DNA of 64,000 nt from Sipunculus nudus (Eukaryota; Annelida; Sipuncula; Golfingiida; Sipunculidae): assembly GCA_026874595.1 (NCBI GenBank), contig CM049308.1, positions 94,851,624-94,915,623 on the forward strand, written 5' to 3'. The position numbers were made by a program, and so were the translations under genes. Of this stretch, positions 24,501 through 34,328 are shown in pieces. The notes beneath the pieces are model-generated. The model did no database searches. It was not told the DNA's origin and worked only from the letters and a program-made list of their open reading frames with translations. Every line of letters starts with the position of its first letter. Position 1 is the stretch's first letter.

Positions 24501-25956
24501 GAGGAGGTGGTGATGAACGCGGCTCTCCAGAGGATCGCCAGCAGACAGCAGCAGAGGCAGTATGCAGCTAAAGCTTCAGGACTGTTACAGTCAGAGCAGT
24601 CTGCTGGTGACCCTGTGGACCATCATCAGCCCAGTCGTTCCTGGGCTGGACTTCATGACTCACAAAGTACCGCCCTGAGCAGCATCCCACCCCCGTCTGA
24701 GGCCTTCACCATGTATAATTCTCAGGAGAGTAAGACCCCACATCAAAACCTTTATAACAGTCAAATGTTTGTCAACAGCCGTCACTCCCACCCAGCAGAG
24801 AGCCGTGATTCACATGGCACCATATTGGTGGATGCCAGTGGTGGGCTGAGTCACGTCAGTAACGGCACAAACAACAGTAATAAAAAACCAGTCACCAGTG
24901 CCAGTGAGACGTTTGAGAACTTCGTTGCTGACACAGCTCCATTTTATGATCATACAGCTGTGCATTCTTACAGCACAGCATCAGGTGCAGCACCTTCTGG
25001 CAGCACGTACAGCCCAAGTAAAGGCAGCACTGATTACCTGCTGGCTCAGCAGCAGCAGTTCATCAGACACCAGAACCTGATGGAGCAGAGCCGGGCTCTG
25101 TTACAGCAGAGCAAGGCCAAGCACCAGGCCATGGTAGCACAAGCCCACGCAGCTCAGAAGGTCACACCAGAGACAGAGCCAGCCACAGCAATGCAAAAAT
25201 ACTTACCAAAACCACCACCGAAACCCTCGTCAGCCAAGAAACCTGTTGGAGGACACAGACTCGTCAGGTAAAGCTCTCAGGGCTGTGTGATACAGTATAT
25301 GTGTGTAAAAGTGTCTGATACAGTACAGTGATAGTTATATAATGTTAATCTGTGAGATATTCATGTTATTGTCATGTTAATTTTTTTCAAGTTAAATTGC
25401 AGTGTTAATCATTTGGATGTTAATTATTCGAAGTTAACCATTGATCTGTTAATCATTATCCCAGCAAGTAATACTAGTTATAGTCCCAGCATAAGAGGAC
25501 ACTATGCTGTTTATTGTTTATTCAGAAAGGAACATGTTCAAGAACCTGTGTATCATAAGCTCCTCCGGCAAAGAGCATGGTGACAGTGGATGTCGCATGT
25601 TACAAATTTTGAGCTGGATGCACAATGTGATACCACACTCTCATTGGTCTGATTACAAGTCTTTGCTCTGTGCCCCCCCTGGTGGTGGAACCCAGAGAAT
25701 TTTGCTATACAAAGCAGCGGTTAAAGCCAAGGAGATCGGGACAACTACAGTGTAAAGCCGCTATGTGAGCAGTGTCAGTGTATCTTCACTGAATTGATTT
25801 GTTATTTTCTATAAATTATATATTTTTGTCTTTATACTACATTTATTTTTCTGCAGGACAACTGTTGGAGAAGACGGTTTCTCTGGTGGTCAAGTTTACG
25901 ACAGTCTCAGATATGACAGCAGTACAGGCCTGACTCGCTCTCTGTTCAGTACATGA
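3474..25956 (+). CDS. TTLL5: TTLL5 (tubulin polyglutamylase), C-terminal half, 12 exons, 5' partial
   Basis: TTLL5 adds glutamate side chains to tubulin and, in vertebrates, to the ciliary protein RPGR; its long C-terminal part also binds partners. Exons (all AG/GT bounded): 3474-3515, 10189-10321, 10833-11160, 12835-12949, 13567-13713, 14162-14283, 15799-16019, 18826-19047, 23178-23207, 23943-24050, 24475-25267, 25857-25956. Phases agree at every junction and give 786 codons ending in TGA at 25954-25956. Conserved vertebrate TTLL5 blocks occur in order: YERKLSSL plus a basic stretch, [79 protein letters not shown], and a Gln-rich QSKAKHQAM region near the C-terminus. The ATP-grasp TTL core (first ~450 residues in human) is absent and should lie upstream. 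The match is from memory of the human protein, not a database search. The first exon is the least certain; the others are strong. Confidence 0.93.
4627..6524 (+). repeat. Dispersed repeat family A, full-length copy 1
   Basis: It starts TTTTAGCTCAGCTGAC and ends TTCAGCTGAGCACAGTGACC then CATGGGTCCCTTGTTTT. The ends are partly inverted (AGCTCAGCTGA/TCAGCTGAGC). After the start there is a CGTCCGTCTGTCTG run; before the end a CCCATGGG-centred palindrome. The 5' two-thirds match 31,508-32,985; the 3' end matches 47,030-47,356; the ends match 34,329-36,269. No protein is encoded. It is a non-autonomous mobile element by inference; a Helitron-like or fold-back origin is possible. Confidence 0.75.
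7008..9975. repeat. 41-bp tandem array (about 72 units) in a TTLL5 intron
   Basis: The unit reads CAGATCTCTAGACCTACATC then TGTTGTGATAAGTCATCATAC, with ACCTACATC/ACCTTCATC and GTTG/TTTTG alternatives. Units abut with no unique spacers. Rare variants recur in the same order about 1.5 kb apart, showing a large internal duplication. It ends about 210 bp before the next TTLL5 exon. Confidence 0.95.
10189..10321 (+). CDS. TTLL5: TTLL5 exon: YERKL/basic block
   Basis: Acceptor CCTCTTAG, donor GCAG|GTATGT, phase 0 to 1. It encodes [22 protein letters not shown] followed by a strongly basic run ([11 protein letters not shown]). Human TTLL5 has the same order just after its core: AALYERKLLSLE then RKRRRR. 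The exon begins about 200 nt after the 41-bp array ends. Confidence 0.85.
10833..11160 (+). CDS. TTLL5: TTLL5 exon: Ser/Thr/Pro/Lys-rich linker
   Basis: Acceptor CTGTACAG, donor ATGAG|GTCAGT, phase 1 to 2. It encodes a low-complexity linker rich in Ser, Thr, Pro and Lys, ending in [15 protein letters not shown], which leads into the conserved QAR block of the next exon (human: FNLMQILQDNGNLSKMQAR). The linker is probably disordered. A run of G lies about 30 nt into the following intron (11,191-11,226) and could cause assembly errors there. Confidence 0.9.
11682..12768. mobile_element. Non-autonomous DNA transposon with TA target duplication, in a TTLL5 intron
   Basis: The left end CCGTATTTATTCCAGTTTGG and the right end (read on the other strand) CCGTATTTATTCTAATTTGG form terminal inverted repeats. 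Both are flanked by TA (11680-11681 and 12769-12770), as in Tc1/mariner/pogo-type elements. Subterminal TCTCGACC motifs occur at both ends. At 1087 bp it has no transposase ORF. The middle is more GC-rich and includes a 5S-rRNA-like stretch. Confidence 0.8.
12135..12168 (+). other. 5S rRNA-like segment inside the TA-flanked element
   Basis: CCGGTTAGTTTTTGGATGGG then TGACCGC resembles the 3' half of eukaryotic 5S rRNA (CTGGTTAGTACTTGGATGGG then AGACCGC), including the internal-promoter C-box area. The preceding AAGTTTAAACGACC loosely fits AAGCTAAGCAGGGTC. The 5' half of a 5S gene is not recognisable, so this is a fragment or derivative, not a gene. Confidence 0.5.
12835..12949 (+). CDS. TTLL5: TTLL5 exon: [12 protein letters not shown] block
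   Basis: Acceptor TTTTTACAG, donor CAAATG|GTACAT, phase 2 to 0. It encodes (S)[20 protein letters not shown], an acidic stretch and NEQM. The same helical block is in human TTLL5 ([20 protein letters not shown]). The exon lies 66 nt after the right end of the TA-flanked inverted-repeat element. Confidence 0.93.
13567..13713 (+). CDS. TTLL5: TTLL5 exon: [10 protein letters not shown] block
   Basis: Acceptor TTTTAG, donor AAG|GTCAGC, 49 codons, phase 0/0. It encodes [15 protein letters not shown] and [18 protein letters not shown], the most conserved non-catalytic part of TTLL5 and the best single identifier of the gene here. Confidence 0.96.
14162..14283 (+). CDS. TTLL5: TTLL5 exon: charged segment before the SELEEVL block
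   Basis: Acceptor TATTTAAG, donor CAAA|GTAAGC, phase 0 to 2. It encodes [16 protein letters not shown], then an acidic/polar segment ending KFNLFVLSA. The first residues correspond to ETEQM after YNK in human TTLL5. Confidence 0.92.
14935..15470. repeat. Two imperfect 306-bp direct repeats in a TTLL5 intron
   Basis: AAGGTCACACAGC occurs at 14947 and 15253 and TTGCCTTGTGAGCA at about 15,133 and 15,437, with similar but diverged sequence between. The GGCGCCACCTG box at ~15,386 is shared with dispersed repeats elsewhere in the window. Confidence 0.6.
15799..16019 (+). CDS. TTLL5: TTLL5 exon: [22 protein letters not shown] block
   Basis: Acceptor TTTTCAG, donor CACG|GTAAAC, phase 2 to 1. The split Asn codon gives [19 protein letters not shown], matching [20 protein letters not shown] of human TTLL5. 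A polar, probably disordered segment follows. Confidence 0.96.
16592..18825. repeat. 55-58 bp minisatellite (about 39 units) abutting a TTLL5 exon
   Basis: The unit reads CAGTGCCTGTGTCACCCTCT then GTGTACCTCTCCATGTTGAC then AGCTGTTTACTGTGTCTT. Length varies with CACC/CTCT and CATGTGTTGAC variants. Units can be read open in more than one frame, giving spurious Cys/Leu-rich ORFs. Each unit carries TGTGTCTTCAG|TGCCTG, which looks like a splice acceptor, and the last unit supplies the acceptor region of the exon at 18826. Confidence 0.95.
18826..19047 (+). CDS. TTLL5: TTLL5 exon: [13 protein letters not shown] segment
   Basis: Acceptor GCCTGCAG, donor TTCAG|GTAACC, phase 1/1. It encodes a polar segment with [20 protein letters not shown] and RSASQKAS, comparable with SAAHIYSQKLSRPSSAKAG of human TTLL5. 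A second AG nine bases upstream (after CTTCAG, exon start 18817) keeps the frame and adds three residues. The acceptor lies in the last unit of the preceding minisatellite. Confidence 0.88.
21420..22655. repeat. Imperfect tandem ~130-150 bp repeats of a dispersed family, with a palindromic right end
   Basis: GACTGGTGGTGCC/GACCAGACAGGTGGTGCC boxes recur near 21,567, 21,718, 21,861, 21,988, 22,138 and 22,267, each followed by AATCATTTTTGTGTGG-like sequence and a GAAATTTGGCATGTCCAT-like block. Related sequence occurs at 42,250-42,600. The right end contains GTAGTCGCTTGTCGACTAC (22,627-22,645), which can fold back on itself. Non-coding; lies in a TTLL5 intron. Confidence 0.6.
23178..23207 (+). 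CDS. TTLL5: TTLL5 30-nt microexon or alternative last exon
   Basis: Acceptor ACCATAG, donor CGAG|GTGATC, phase 1/1, so it can be included or skipped without changing frame. It adds a short basic peptide (GSTKRKVSR). If the donor is not used, the frame continues DLHS and stops at TAG 23222-23224, giving a shorter C-terminus. The donor is weak, so inclusion is less certain than for the other exons. Confidence 0.6.
23943..24050 (+). CDS. TTLL5: TTLL5 exon: [11 protein letters not shown] segment
   Basis: Acceptor TTGCAACAG, donor GGGGCAG|GTGAGT (near consensus), phase 1/1. It encodes a Pro/Arg/Thr-rich, probably disordered peptide containing [20 protein letters not shown]. No motif was recognised; it is assigned by frame and position. 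Confidence 0.82.
24374..24467 (+). repeat. 47-bp tandem duplication at the TTLL5 exon 11 acceptor
   Basis: TTTAGTTATGACGGCAGTGG then TTTTGGTGTTTGTC occurs at 24374 and 24421. The first copy ends in GTGCTTTCCAG, a plausible but out-of-register acceptor about 54 nt before the one assigned (24473-24474). Confidence 0.8.
24475..25267 (+). CDS. TTLL5: TTLL5 large exon: Gln-rich C-terminal region
   Basis: Acceptor TTTTCCAG, donor CGTCAG|GTAAAG, phase 1 to 2, about 264 codons. It encodes [19 protein letters not shown] (human ELQRLAEKQAARQY), a long Ser/His/Pro-rich part, then a Gln-rich helix with [20 protein letters not shown] (human QSRQLLDQSRARHQAIF) and KPPPKPSS. In vertebrates this end of TTLL5 is the cofactor/RPGR-interacting part. 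A 47-bp tandem duplication lies just before the acceptor. Confidence 0.93.
25857..25956 (+). CDS. TTLL5: TTLL5 terminal coding exon
   Basis: Acceptor TTTTTCTGCAG, phase 2 in. It encodes [20 protein letters not shown] and ends TRSLFST with TGA at 25954-25956. A GT a few bases after the stop (CAG|GTAAGA, 25967-25972) is a good donor, so the 3' UTR may continue in another exon. Confidence 0.85.
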
Positions 25957-28900
25957 CATTTGCTCAGGTAAGAATTTGCTTCTGTCATACAGCGCAATCT
26001 CAGGTTTTATTCCTAACCACTAGCCTGTACTGGTCAGCTTTATCTCAAACCTGAAATGTAATACCACTAGCCTGCCACGCAGTCACTGACGGCTGTTTAT
26101 ATCATTTTTCATCATTGGTCAAAAACTTTCTCTTGCCTTTTACAGAGACTTTATTTTTATAATTTTGTCATGAAACTTGTTAAAACTGAGTTCAAAAGCT
26201 TTCAGCGCAGATGTTCTAATATTAACTGATGGCTTGTGTTTAACAGCAGGAGGCTGAGTTTAAATATCATTGATATATGTGTTCCAGATTAAGTGAGAGA
26301 TTAAGTTGTTAACCAAAGATCTGACACCTGACCACCACTGCTGTCTGCTGCCAGCCTGGAGAGATGCTGCTGCTGCTGAGCTGTGATGTGACGGACTGTG
26401 ATACTCTCCTCCTGCTCATCTCACTCAATACACAACCAACGTCGTCATCTTATAATCACAGCCCCAGGTCATCCCCCGGGGGGGGGGGGGGGGATGTAAG
26501 GTGCCAGTGTAAATATTAGCTGCTGATTATTTATAAAACCCAGTCATGCTGACCTAATTCATCAATAATTACACTTACTATTATATTTTACATTTTAGAC
26601 CAAAGCACATCCACCATTCCTGCTGCTAACTTCAGGGTTTCTCTCTACAAAGGTTTCACAGTTTTACTATATTCATTATGGCAAGTTTTTTATTACACAC
26701 TTTTATCTGGTCAGCAGTTGGTGCATGATGATTTCTAAAACTAAATATTAAAACATGCTCAAGCAGATGGCTGTAATGATTGACCAAGGACTGTAAGGTC
26801 ATGATGTCTGTTGCAGCATTTGGCTTCCTTCACTTCATAACATCTCCCTGTGTTAGTCTGTTACATGTGACAGTGGCTTCTATCACACACCAATTTTTCA
26901 TGTGACCCTGAAAGCTGTGACACACGGCTGGCCTGCATTTGTGACTCTTGAGAGCAGTGACACATGGCTGGCCTGCATATGAAGTCAATGGACCAGTACC
27001 TTGGTCAGTCAAACTGTTAAATGACAGATCCTTGTTTTAGTGTAGCATTAAAGGTTTCAGATAATCATTTATTGGACAGCTTTGCCCTCTCTTGGTACAA
27101 GTTTCCAAGGGGGGGGGGGGTTCCAGGGGGTCTGGACCCCCCCTCCCTTTTTTAATCCACCACCATCTTTTTTTAAGGGTTTCAGACAAAATGTTGCGGC
27201 CTGGACCCCCTTTTCCGGGCCTGGGGACTTTTTTTTCAGGTTTTTCAGTAGTCCTCCTGGGTAGAACCCCCTCCTTTTTCCTAAATTCTGGATCCGCCCC
27301 TGGCCTTGATTACCAAGGTTCTTGCTGTTTTTGAGATTTATACATTGCTTGTGATAGTGAACTTGCAAAACCTTCATCATTTCTCTGTTTTGTTATCTTG
27401 TTCAGTATCAGTCTGATTGTGGTTTATATCATGTCATATTTTAAACATTGCACCCTGTTTCTGATACCTGTTTTTAGCTGAGAAAGACAGTTGTAGGAGT
27501 ACCCTCACCACTTGTTTATTGACTTTATCCAGCTTTTAAAGTTTACATTTACTAAAATGTCTGAAGGTTATTCCATTTATCAGCATCTTTACATGACCAA
27601 GGACCAGTCAGTGATGTTTTACATTCCCCTGACTTTGAATTCCACCTTTTTTTGGATAGATTATTTTGGAGGCAAGTAAAGCTGATGTTAACGCAGAACA
27701 GACTAGATACATTTACATTTAAGTCCTTATTTTACATGTAATATCATCCAGCTGTGATGATGTCAGCCACATTGTCATGTGATCATGCACCTGGTTGACA
27801 TGTCTATGTTAAAGGTGCTTCAAGTGTTCATATGTCTCATTTTGTACATGCTGTATTGTTTTAAATGACCAAAGGCTAGCAAACAGGCCACAGATATTGT
27901 GTTTGTTTCAAGTGAGAAAAAAAATCACATGTTTATGTCCTGTGTATGATAATCTGAAGAACCTTAATGATTGGTTGAATTTGTGACCAGTTATGTTGCA
28001 TATAGTGATTAACCTCGGGACTGTGATATGTTAATTCTCTGCTGTTATATTTTACATAGTTTTTTGCTATAGTATGTATGTTATCTTGTTCAGGGCTCCT
28101 TACCAAAGCTAAATGTCACTTAACTGAAGTGGGAGAGATTACATTTTATCCTTTGAATTATTCTACTGCAAAACCCTTCACTGTTAGACTGATATTGAGG
28201 ATAAGATGATGCTGAGTAATGCAGTGATATTTGAGCAGCAACCTTTCTGTTAAAAGTTCCTTAAACATCACTCTTTGCATGTATAATATTTCATAATACT
28301 TTGGACTTTTTACTTATACTGTTATAAAAACATGATAGTATCTTATTAGGAAGGCACTACCTTGAGGTACTGATTTACTTTTCATCTTTAAGCTCATCAG
28401 AATCAAACAGTTGGAGGTGTTCAATTCAGAGGCTCCTGTAGAGTTACAGACAGTAGATTTGATGTTTTTCTACACAAACTGGAACATATAGCATATTCTT
28501 GCAAGTAATGTATTATAATTGACATTTTATCTTGAACTTTTTATCAAATTATTATTGCTCAGAGAACTTCAATTTACTTTTCTTACATTCATGATTGACC
28601 AGTCTTATTGTACACTTGTTCAGTAATTAATATTTATCAGCCAATATTCCACTTTTAAGTGAATCTCTCTTTAAACTCTCATATTTTTGGTGATTTCATA
28701 ACGATGTTGAAATACAACATTTCTTTTCTTGCTTTATAATACCTGTACCCCATCATTTTTTTAGCCGTGAGTGGGACATTTTAAATTTTACAGGCTCTTT
28801 GAAATGCAGCTCTGTGTCATTATGGACCATTTTAACTGGTGCAGCAGGGTGCAATCCTCTCACATTCCAACCTTGATGTCACCAAATCCACCATAATCAG

Positions 28901-29344
28901 GTCTCATTGGAACTGCTAGTTTTATTATTGTACAGATTTTAATATTGTAAATCCAGTGAGCAGAAAATATACATGTTCTTATTAAACTATTGAATTATTC
29001 ATTATGACTTGACTTGTTCTTCATGTCCATCACATGCATGTCACATGGTACAGACGTTGTAGCAGGATCCCTGATCTGAGTTATTAAACTCCCCCCGACT
29101 TAATACAAGATAATACAGGTTCCCAAATATATGACAACAGTATTAACATTGTCACACCTGCAAATTTTTTATTCGGGGAGTCCAGGAAGCATGTGGGGAC
29201 AAAAGTGCGTATTTATGCCTTGAAATATTTGACCTTGTGTCAGGAAAATCTGTGAGCAGAATGAAAAGAACATACATGTAAGAACAAAACTATACAACAT
29301 TACTCCATTGACTACAGCTTGCACTTGTCTCTTACACTCTAAAA
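25957..29344 (+). other. TTLL5 3' UTR/downstream non-coding sequence
   Basis: No coding segment was recognised. Part is likely TTLL5 3' UTR; no convincing polyadenylation site was pinned. A G/C-run element sits at 27,106-27,302. Confidence 0.4.
27106..27302. mobile_element. Short G/C-run element with a hAT-like right end
   Basis: The right end CTGGATCCGCCCCTG is the reverse of CAGGGGCGGATCCAG, which fits the hAT inverted-repeat pattern CAGNGGCG. The left end has degenerated into CAAGG plus a long G run and TTCCAG. No 8-bp target duplication was seen. CAGTGGCGGATCCAG at 56,102-56,116 is another isolated end of this type. Confidence 0.4.
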
Positions 29345-31370
29345 CACAGAATGGACTCGTGTCTTCTATTCTACAACAGAATGTACTTGTCTCTTCTATT
29401 CCACAACAGAATGTACTCGTCTCTTCTATTCCACAATAAAATGAGCTTGTCTCTTCCACTCTACATTAGAACATACTTGTTTCATCCACTTCACAACAGA
29501 TCTTCAACAATGTACTGGTCTCTTCCACTCAACAAGACTTACTTGTCCACTCCACAAGAGAATGTATATGTGACATGTCTCATCCATTCCACAAAGGGAT
29601 TTGCTTGTCTCTTCTTCCCCATAAGATAATGTATGTCTCTTCCACTCCACAACAGAAGGAATCTGTCTCGTCCACTCTACAATGGAAAGTAACTTCTAAT
29701 TCACTGGAAACAAACTTGTCTCATCTATTTCATAACAGAATGTACTTGTCTTTTCCACAACAGAATGTATTTGTCTTCCTCTCCACAACAGAATGTACTT
29801 GTCTCATCCACTCCAAAAGAGAATGTACTTGTCTCTTCAACTCCACAACAGAATGTGCTTGGCTTATCCACTCCACAACAAATATACATGTCTAATCCGT
29901 TCCACAACAGAGTGTACTTGTCTTATCCACTCCACAACAGAATGTACTTGTCTCATCCACTCCACAACAGATTGTCCTTGTCTCATCCACCCCACAACAG
30001 AATGTATTTGTCTCGTTCACCCGACAACAGAATAAACTTGTCTCTTCCACTCCAAAACAGAATGTACTTGTCTCTTCAACTCCACAAAAGAATGTGCTTT
30101 GCTCATCCACTCCACAACAAATGTACATCTCTGATCCATTCCACAACAGAGTGTACATGTCTCTTTCAGTCCCACATCAGAATGTACTTGTCTCTTCAAC
30201 TCCACAACAGAATGTGCTTGGCTCATCTACTCCACAACAAATGTTCATGTCTGATCATTTCCACAACAGAGTGTACTTGTCTCTTTCAGTCCCACAACAG
30301 AATGTGCTTGTCTCTTCAACCTGACAACAGAATGTGCTTGGCTCATACACTCCACAACAAATGTACATGTCTGATCATTTCCACAACAGAGTGTACTTGT
30401 CTCTTTCAGTCCCAAAACAGAATGTGCTTGTCTCTTCAACTCCACAACAGAATGTGCTTGGCTCATCCACTCCACAACAAATGTACATGTCTGATCCATT
30501 CCACAACAGAATGTACTTGTCTCTTCAACTCCACAACAGATTGTGCTTGTCTTATCCACTCCACAACAAATATACATGTCTGATCCATTCCACAACAGAG
30601 TGTACTTGTCTCTTCAACTCCACAACAGAATGTGTTTGTCTCATCCACTCCACAACAAATATGCATGTCTGATCCATTCCACAACAGAGTGTACTTGTCT
30701 CTTTCAGTCCCACAACAGACTGTGCTTGTCTCTTTCACTCCCACAACAGAATGTGCTTGTCTCTTTCACCCCCACAACAGAATTTGCTTGTCTCTTTCAC
30801 TCCCACAACAGGATGTGCTTGTCTTTTTCAGTCCCACAACAGAATGTACTTGTCTCATCCACTCCACAACAGATTGTACTTGTCTCTTCAACTCCACAAC
30901 AGAATGTGCTTGGCTCATCCACTCCACAACAAATGTACATGTCTGATCCATTCCACAACAGAGTGTACTTGTCTCTTTCAGTCCCACAACAGAATGTGCT
31001 TGTCTCTTTCACTCCCACAACAGAATGTGCTTGTCTCTTTCACTCCCACAACAGAATGTGCTTTTCTTTTTCAGTCCCACAACAGAATGTACTTGTCTCA
31101 TCCACTCCACAACAGATTGTACTTGTCTCATCCACCCCACAACAGAATGTATTTGTCTCGTTCACCCGACAACAAAATAAACTTGTCTCTTCCTCTCAAA
31201 AACAGAATGTACTTGTCTCTTCAACTCCACAACAGAATGTGCTTGGCTCATCTATTCCTCAACAGAATGTGGTTGTCTCTTCAACTCCACAAGAGATTGT
31301 ACTTGTCTTTTTTGCCCTACAAAAGAATATGTGTCTATTCAACTACAACAACACAATGTACTGTTCTCTT
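29345..31370. repeat. 30-bp minisatellite (about 67 units) with 120-bp higher-order period
   Basis: The unit reads CACAACAGAATGTACTTGTC then TCTTCCACTC. The 30-bp period is a multiple of three and free of stops in several frames, so ORFs of up to ~300 codons appear on both strands (10-residue periods such as HNRMYLSHPL). From about 30,080 to 30,560 the units are ordered in 120-bp blocks (GGCTCATCCACTCCACAACA, ATGTACATGTCTGATCCATT, and so on). Confidence 0.95.
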
Positions 31371-31507
31371 TCATTCCACTTATTGTTTCTTGTACCTACA
31401 AGTACTTTGTCGAGTTGGCTATTTGTCGAACCTTGATGATATATATATTCTGTAGTACTTATACGTTGGTCGAATAATTGTAAAACTTACCTGTTATTGC
31501 CCATGGA

Positions 31508-32985
31508 TTTTTAGCTCAGCTGACTATAAGTCATGTGAGCTATAGTTTTGGTCTGTTGTCTGTCTGTTAGCCTGGCACATTAGACCTAACAATAAAAAAT
31601 TTGGCATATTGTCAGATGTCCCCAAGATCTACCAAACTGAGTCACTGTGACTTTGTTCATTCGAGAAATTAAGGGAAAACCTCAATTATCCATTAAAAAC
31701 CTATTATCACACCTCAGGACTGCCTAATATCAAAACCACTCATCTGTTTTTTGGTTTTTTTTTCATATTTACCATAAATGTTTCCCTATATAGTTCTTAT
31801 GTACATGCCAGAAATTAGGTCAGTATTACGTAATTTATAAAAGTTATGGGCCCAAACATAATGCATGTGCACTGTGTAAAAAATCAGGAAAGATATTTAC
31901 TTACTGGAAATGATAATTGTTGGAGCTAGAGGCTTTTTATTTATTTAAGATTTAATTGCATACCCAAAATCAGATCTGAATTTTGTAAATTTTTTAAGTT
32001 ATTAGCATAAATATAAAATCAGTACCTTAAATTTTCCTGAACTGTAACCAAGGCATGTTTTTTACCTGTAGGTACATTTGATTCAATTTTCACAGCAGGT
32101 ACACATAAGGATTTATATTGTTAAATTTTAAAATTTGAAAATAAAAGCTATAACATGAGACTTATTATTGAAGTTTATTTCAGAGGCTCTATTCTATTCA
32201 TTTGCATTGTCAAGCTCCAGGCCACCTCCCTCTGGTCACTACAGCTCTGCCTGGGTAACCTTATTTGTGATGCAACTCTGGTCAAGCACCCCTGCTGTCA
32301 CAGGTGTGCAGTTATTCTCATATCACCTCCCCCACCACCCTACCACCCACCACCACCAACACCACCATGTGTATTACAATAATTGTTAATGTTTGAATGT
32401 ATTGCAATAATTGTTAATGTTTGAACTGTATTTTTATAATTTTAAAGCTGTTTCAACTCCTATGTACAAAACTTTTTGTGAAATAGTAATTCAAGGGGTA
32501 ATAAAGAATCTGCCTTGTTTTGGTAATGTAGAATTTTTAAAGAAATTAATTTTTCTTTTAAATAATTTAAGCTAATTAAAATATAATAAAACTCATCAGT
32601 CGGCATAATTTGATAATATATGAACCAAATCATGGATAAATAAAGGTGCAATTTAGAATTGTGAATTCTGAATCGTGTGTTATTTTCAAATATAAATTGT
32701 TTTGGAAATTAAAAAAATTTATATATTTGAAAAAAATACATCTGTGTGCATTATGTGATGTTACCTGACCACATTAGGTATAAATGTTGATGCATTTTAT
32801 AATTGTAAATCAACTTAAATATACAGATATATGTTATACTGTAAATGTATAAAAAATGTATAAACTTAAAAAAAAAAATTTAATAAAATAATGAGGATCT
32901 AATGCAAACAATTGTTCATTATTTTACTGTCTCAACAGAATGGGAATTAAAGTGATTTGCTTTGTCCTTCCATCTCTCTACCAGA
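31508..32985 (+). repeat. Dispersed repeat family A, copy 2 (3' end missing)
   Basis: It starts TTTTTAGCTCAGCTGACTAT and matches copy 1 (4627 onward) through shared blocks such as CCTATATAGTTC, ATGTACATGCCAGAAATTA and GAAAATAAAAGCT. Similarity stops near the TAGCGAACC-type repeat at about 32,986. Confidence 0.75.
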
Positions 32986-34328
32986 TTTTAGCGAACCTGT
33001 GAGCTTATGCGGTGGTGTGACGTTGTCCGACGTCTGTCGTCTGTTGTCTGTACGTTAACCCATACTATCTTGAAGACGGCAAGAGCTTATGCGATGGTGT
33101 GGCGTCGTCCTGTAGGATTTTTCCCACAGATAATAGAAAACAACACAGAATTTTAGGTTTAAATTACCGAGTAGCCGAAATATCTGTCCCTTATATTATA
33201 CTGCCAGTCTGATATTTACATGTGATAAACAGGGAGCTAGAAGGGTCACGGCAGACTACTGAACTCTGCCTTATGTCGATTATCCTTTAGCCCCTTAACA
33301 CGTCTAAATGACTAAACCTAGTGCTGACCAGATGTGGGCCAGTGGCCCACGTCTGCATCATTCAATTGCACGCAGAAGAGTGAGGAGGCCGGGACATTCC
33401 TGGCTGTAGGCCAGCCTACTTTACAATAGGGGTGGCATTAATGGGCGAGTCCAAATACTGATAGCTGACGGGTAGTAGGCCTGATGTCTTACAGTCCGTC
33501 GTCCGTTGTCTGTACGTTAACCCATACTATCTTGAAAATGGCAAGAGTTAGCATCAAGAAATTTTATGCAAAAAATTAGTCCTATAAAAAACTCTTATCG
33601 GATTTTGCTTATTTTTTGGCTAACTGCATTTTCTTATAGGGGGAAAAGCTCAAAAAGCTTTAAAAATCTTCTCCAAAACTGTTCAGCGAAATTGTCCAAT
33701 ATTTCACAGAAATGATTCCTGGAACAATCTCTCTGAAGTTTGTTCGAATGGTTTAAGTTCGGTGACTTTTGGCCGAGTTACAGGAAGTTGAACTTAGTCA
33801 TCTGTCAAAAAAGCATACTAAAATGACAATCTCAGAAACGGCTGGAGCTATCATCACAAAATTTTATGCCAATGTTGGTCACATGAGTCATATCTGAATT
33901 TGAGGTATTGGTGGCGCCACCTGCCTCGGCCTTTTTTTGTACGGGGGTATCGTAATGACGGCTACAAAAAACTTCTTCTCTGAAACCATATGGCCAAATT
34001 GTTTAATATCGCACAGTAATGATCCTAGGGTAGTGCTTTCTGAAGTTTGTTCAAATGGTCTCAGTTCAGTATTTTTTGGCTGAGTTATGGGAAGCTGAAT
34101 TTAGTCATATGCCATAACAGCCCATTTTAGCTTATAGTGGCTCCAAAGATCTTCTCCTCAAAAACCACTGGGCCAAATTCTTAAATCTCACACATTAATT
34201 ATCCTTATATGTTGATAATTCAAGTTTGTTCAAATGGATTTGCTTCAGTGATTTTTTGCCGAGTTATGGGAAGCTTAATTTAGCCATTTGCTGTATTTTC
34301 CCATATGAGTTATAAACCTGCAAAACGT
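32986..34328 (+). repeat. Dispersed repeat family B (TAGCGAACC...GTACGTTAACCCATACTATC), interrupted by a small insertion
   Basis: TTTAGCGAACCTGTGAGCTT followed by GTCTGTCGTCTG and GTACGTTAACCCATACTATC recurs at 36,748-37,400 and around 40,540-41,000. Blocks shared with those copies include GAGTTACAGGAAGTTGAACT and GTCACATGAGTCAT. Between about 33,113 and 33,477 a segment bounded by CTGTAGGA and TCTTACAG interrupts the copy and repeats its GTACGTTAACCC block on both sides; it contains the hairpin GTGGGCCAGTGGCCCAC. Confidence 0.6.

Noticed and set aside
29351-31455. Long ORFs up to ~300 codons on both strands
   Set aside because: They follow the 30-bp tandem repeat, which is stop-free in several frames at once; no domain, and both strands look alike.
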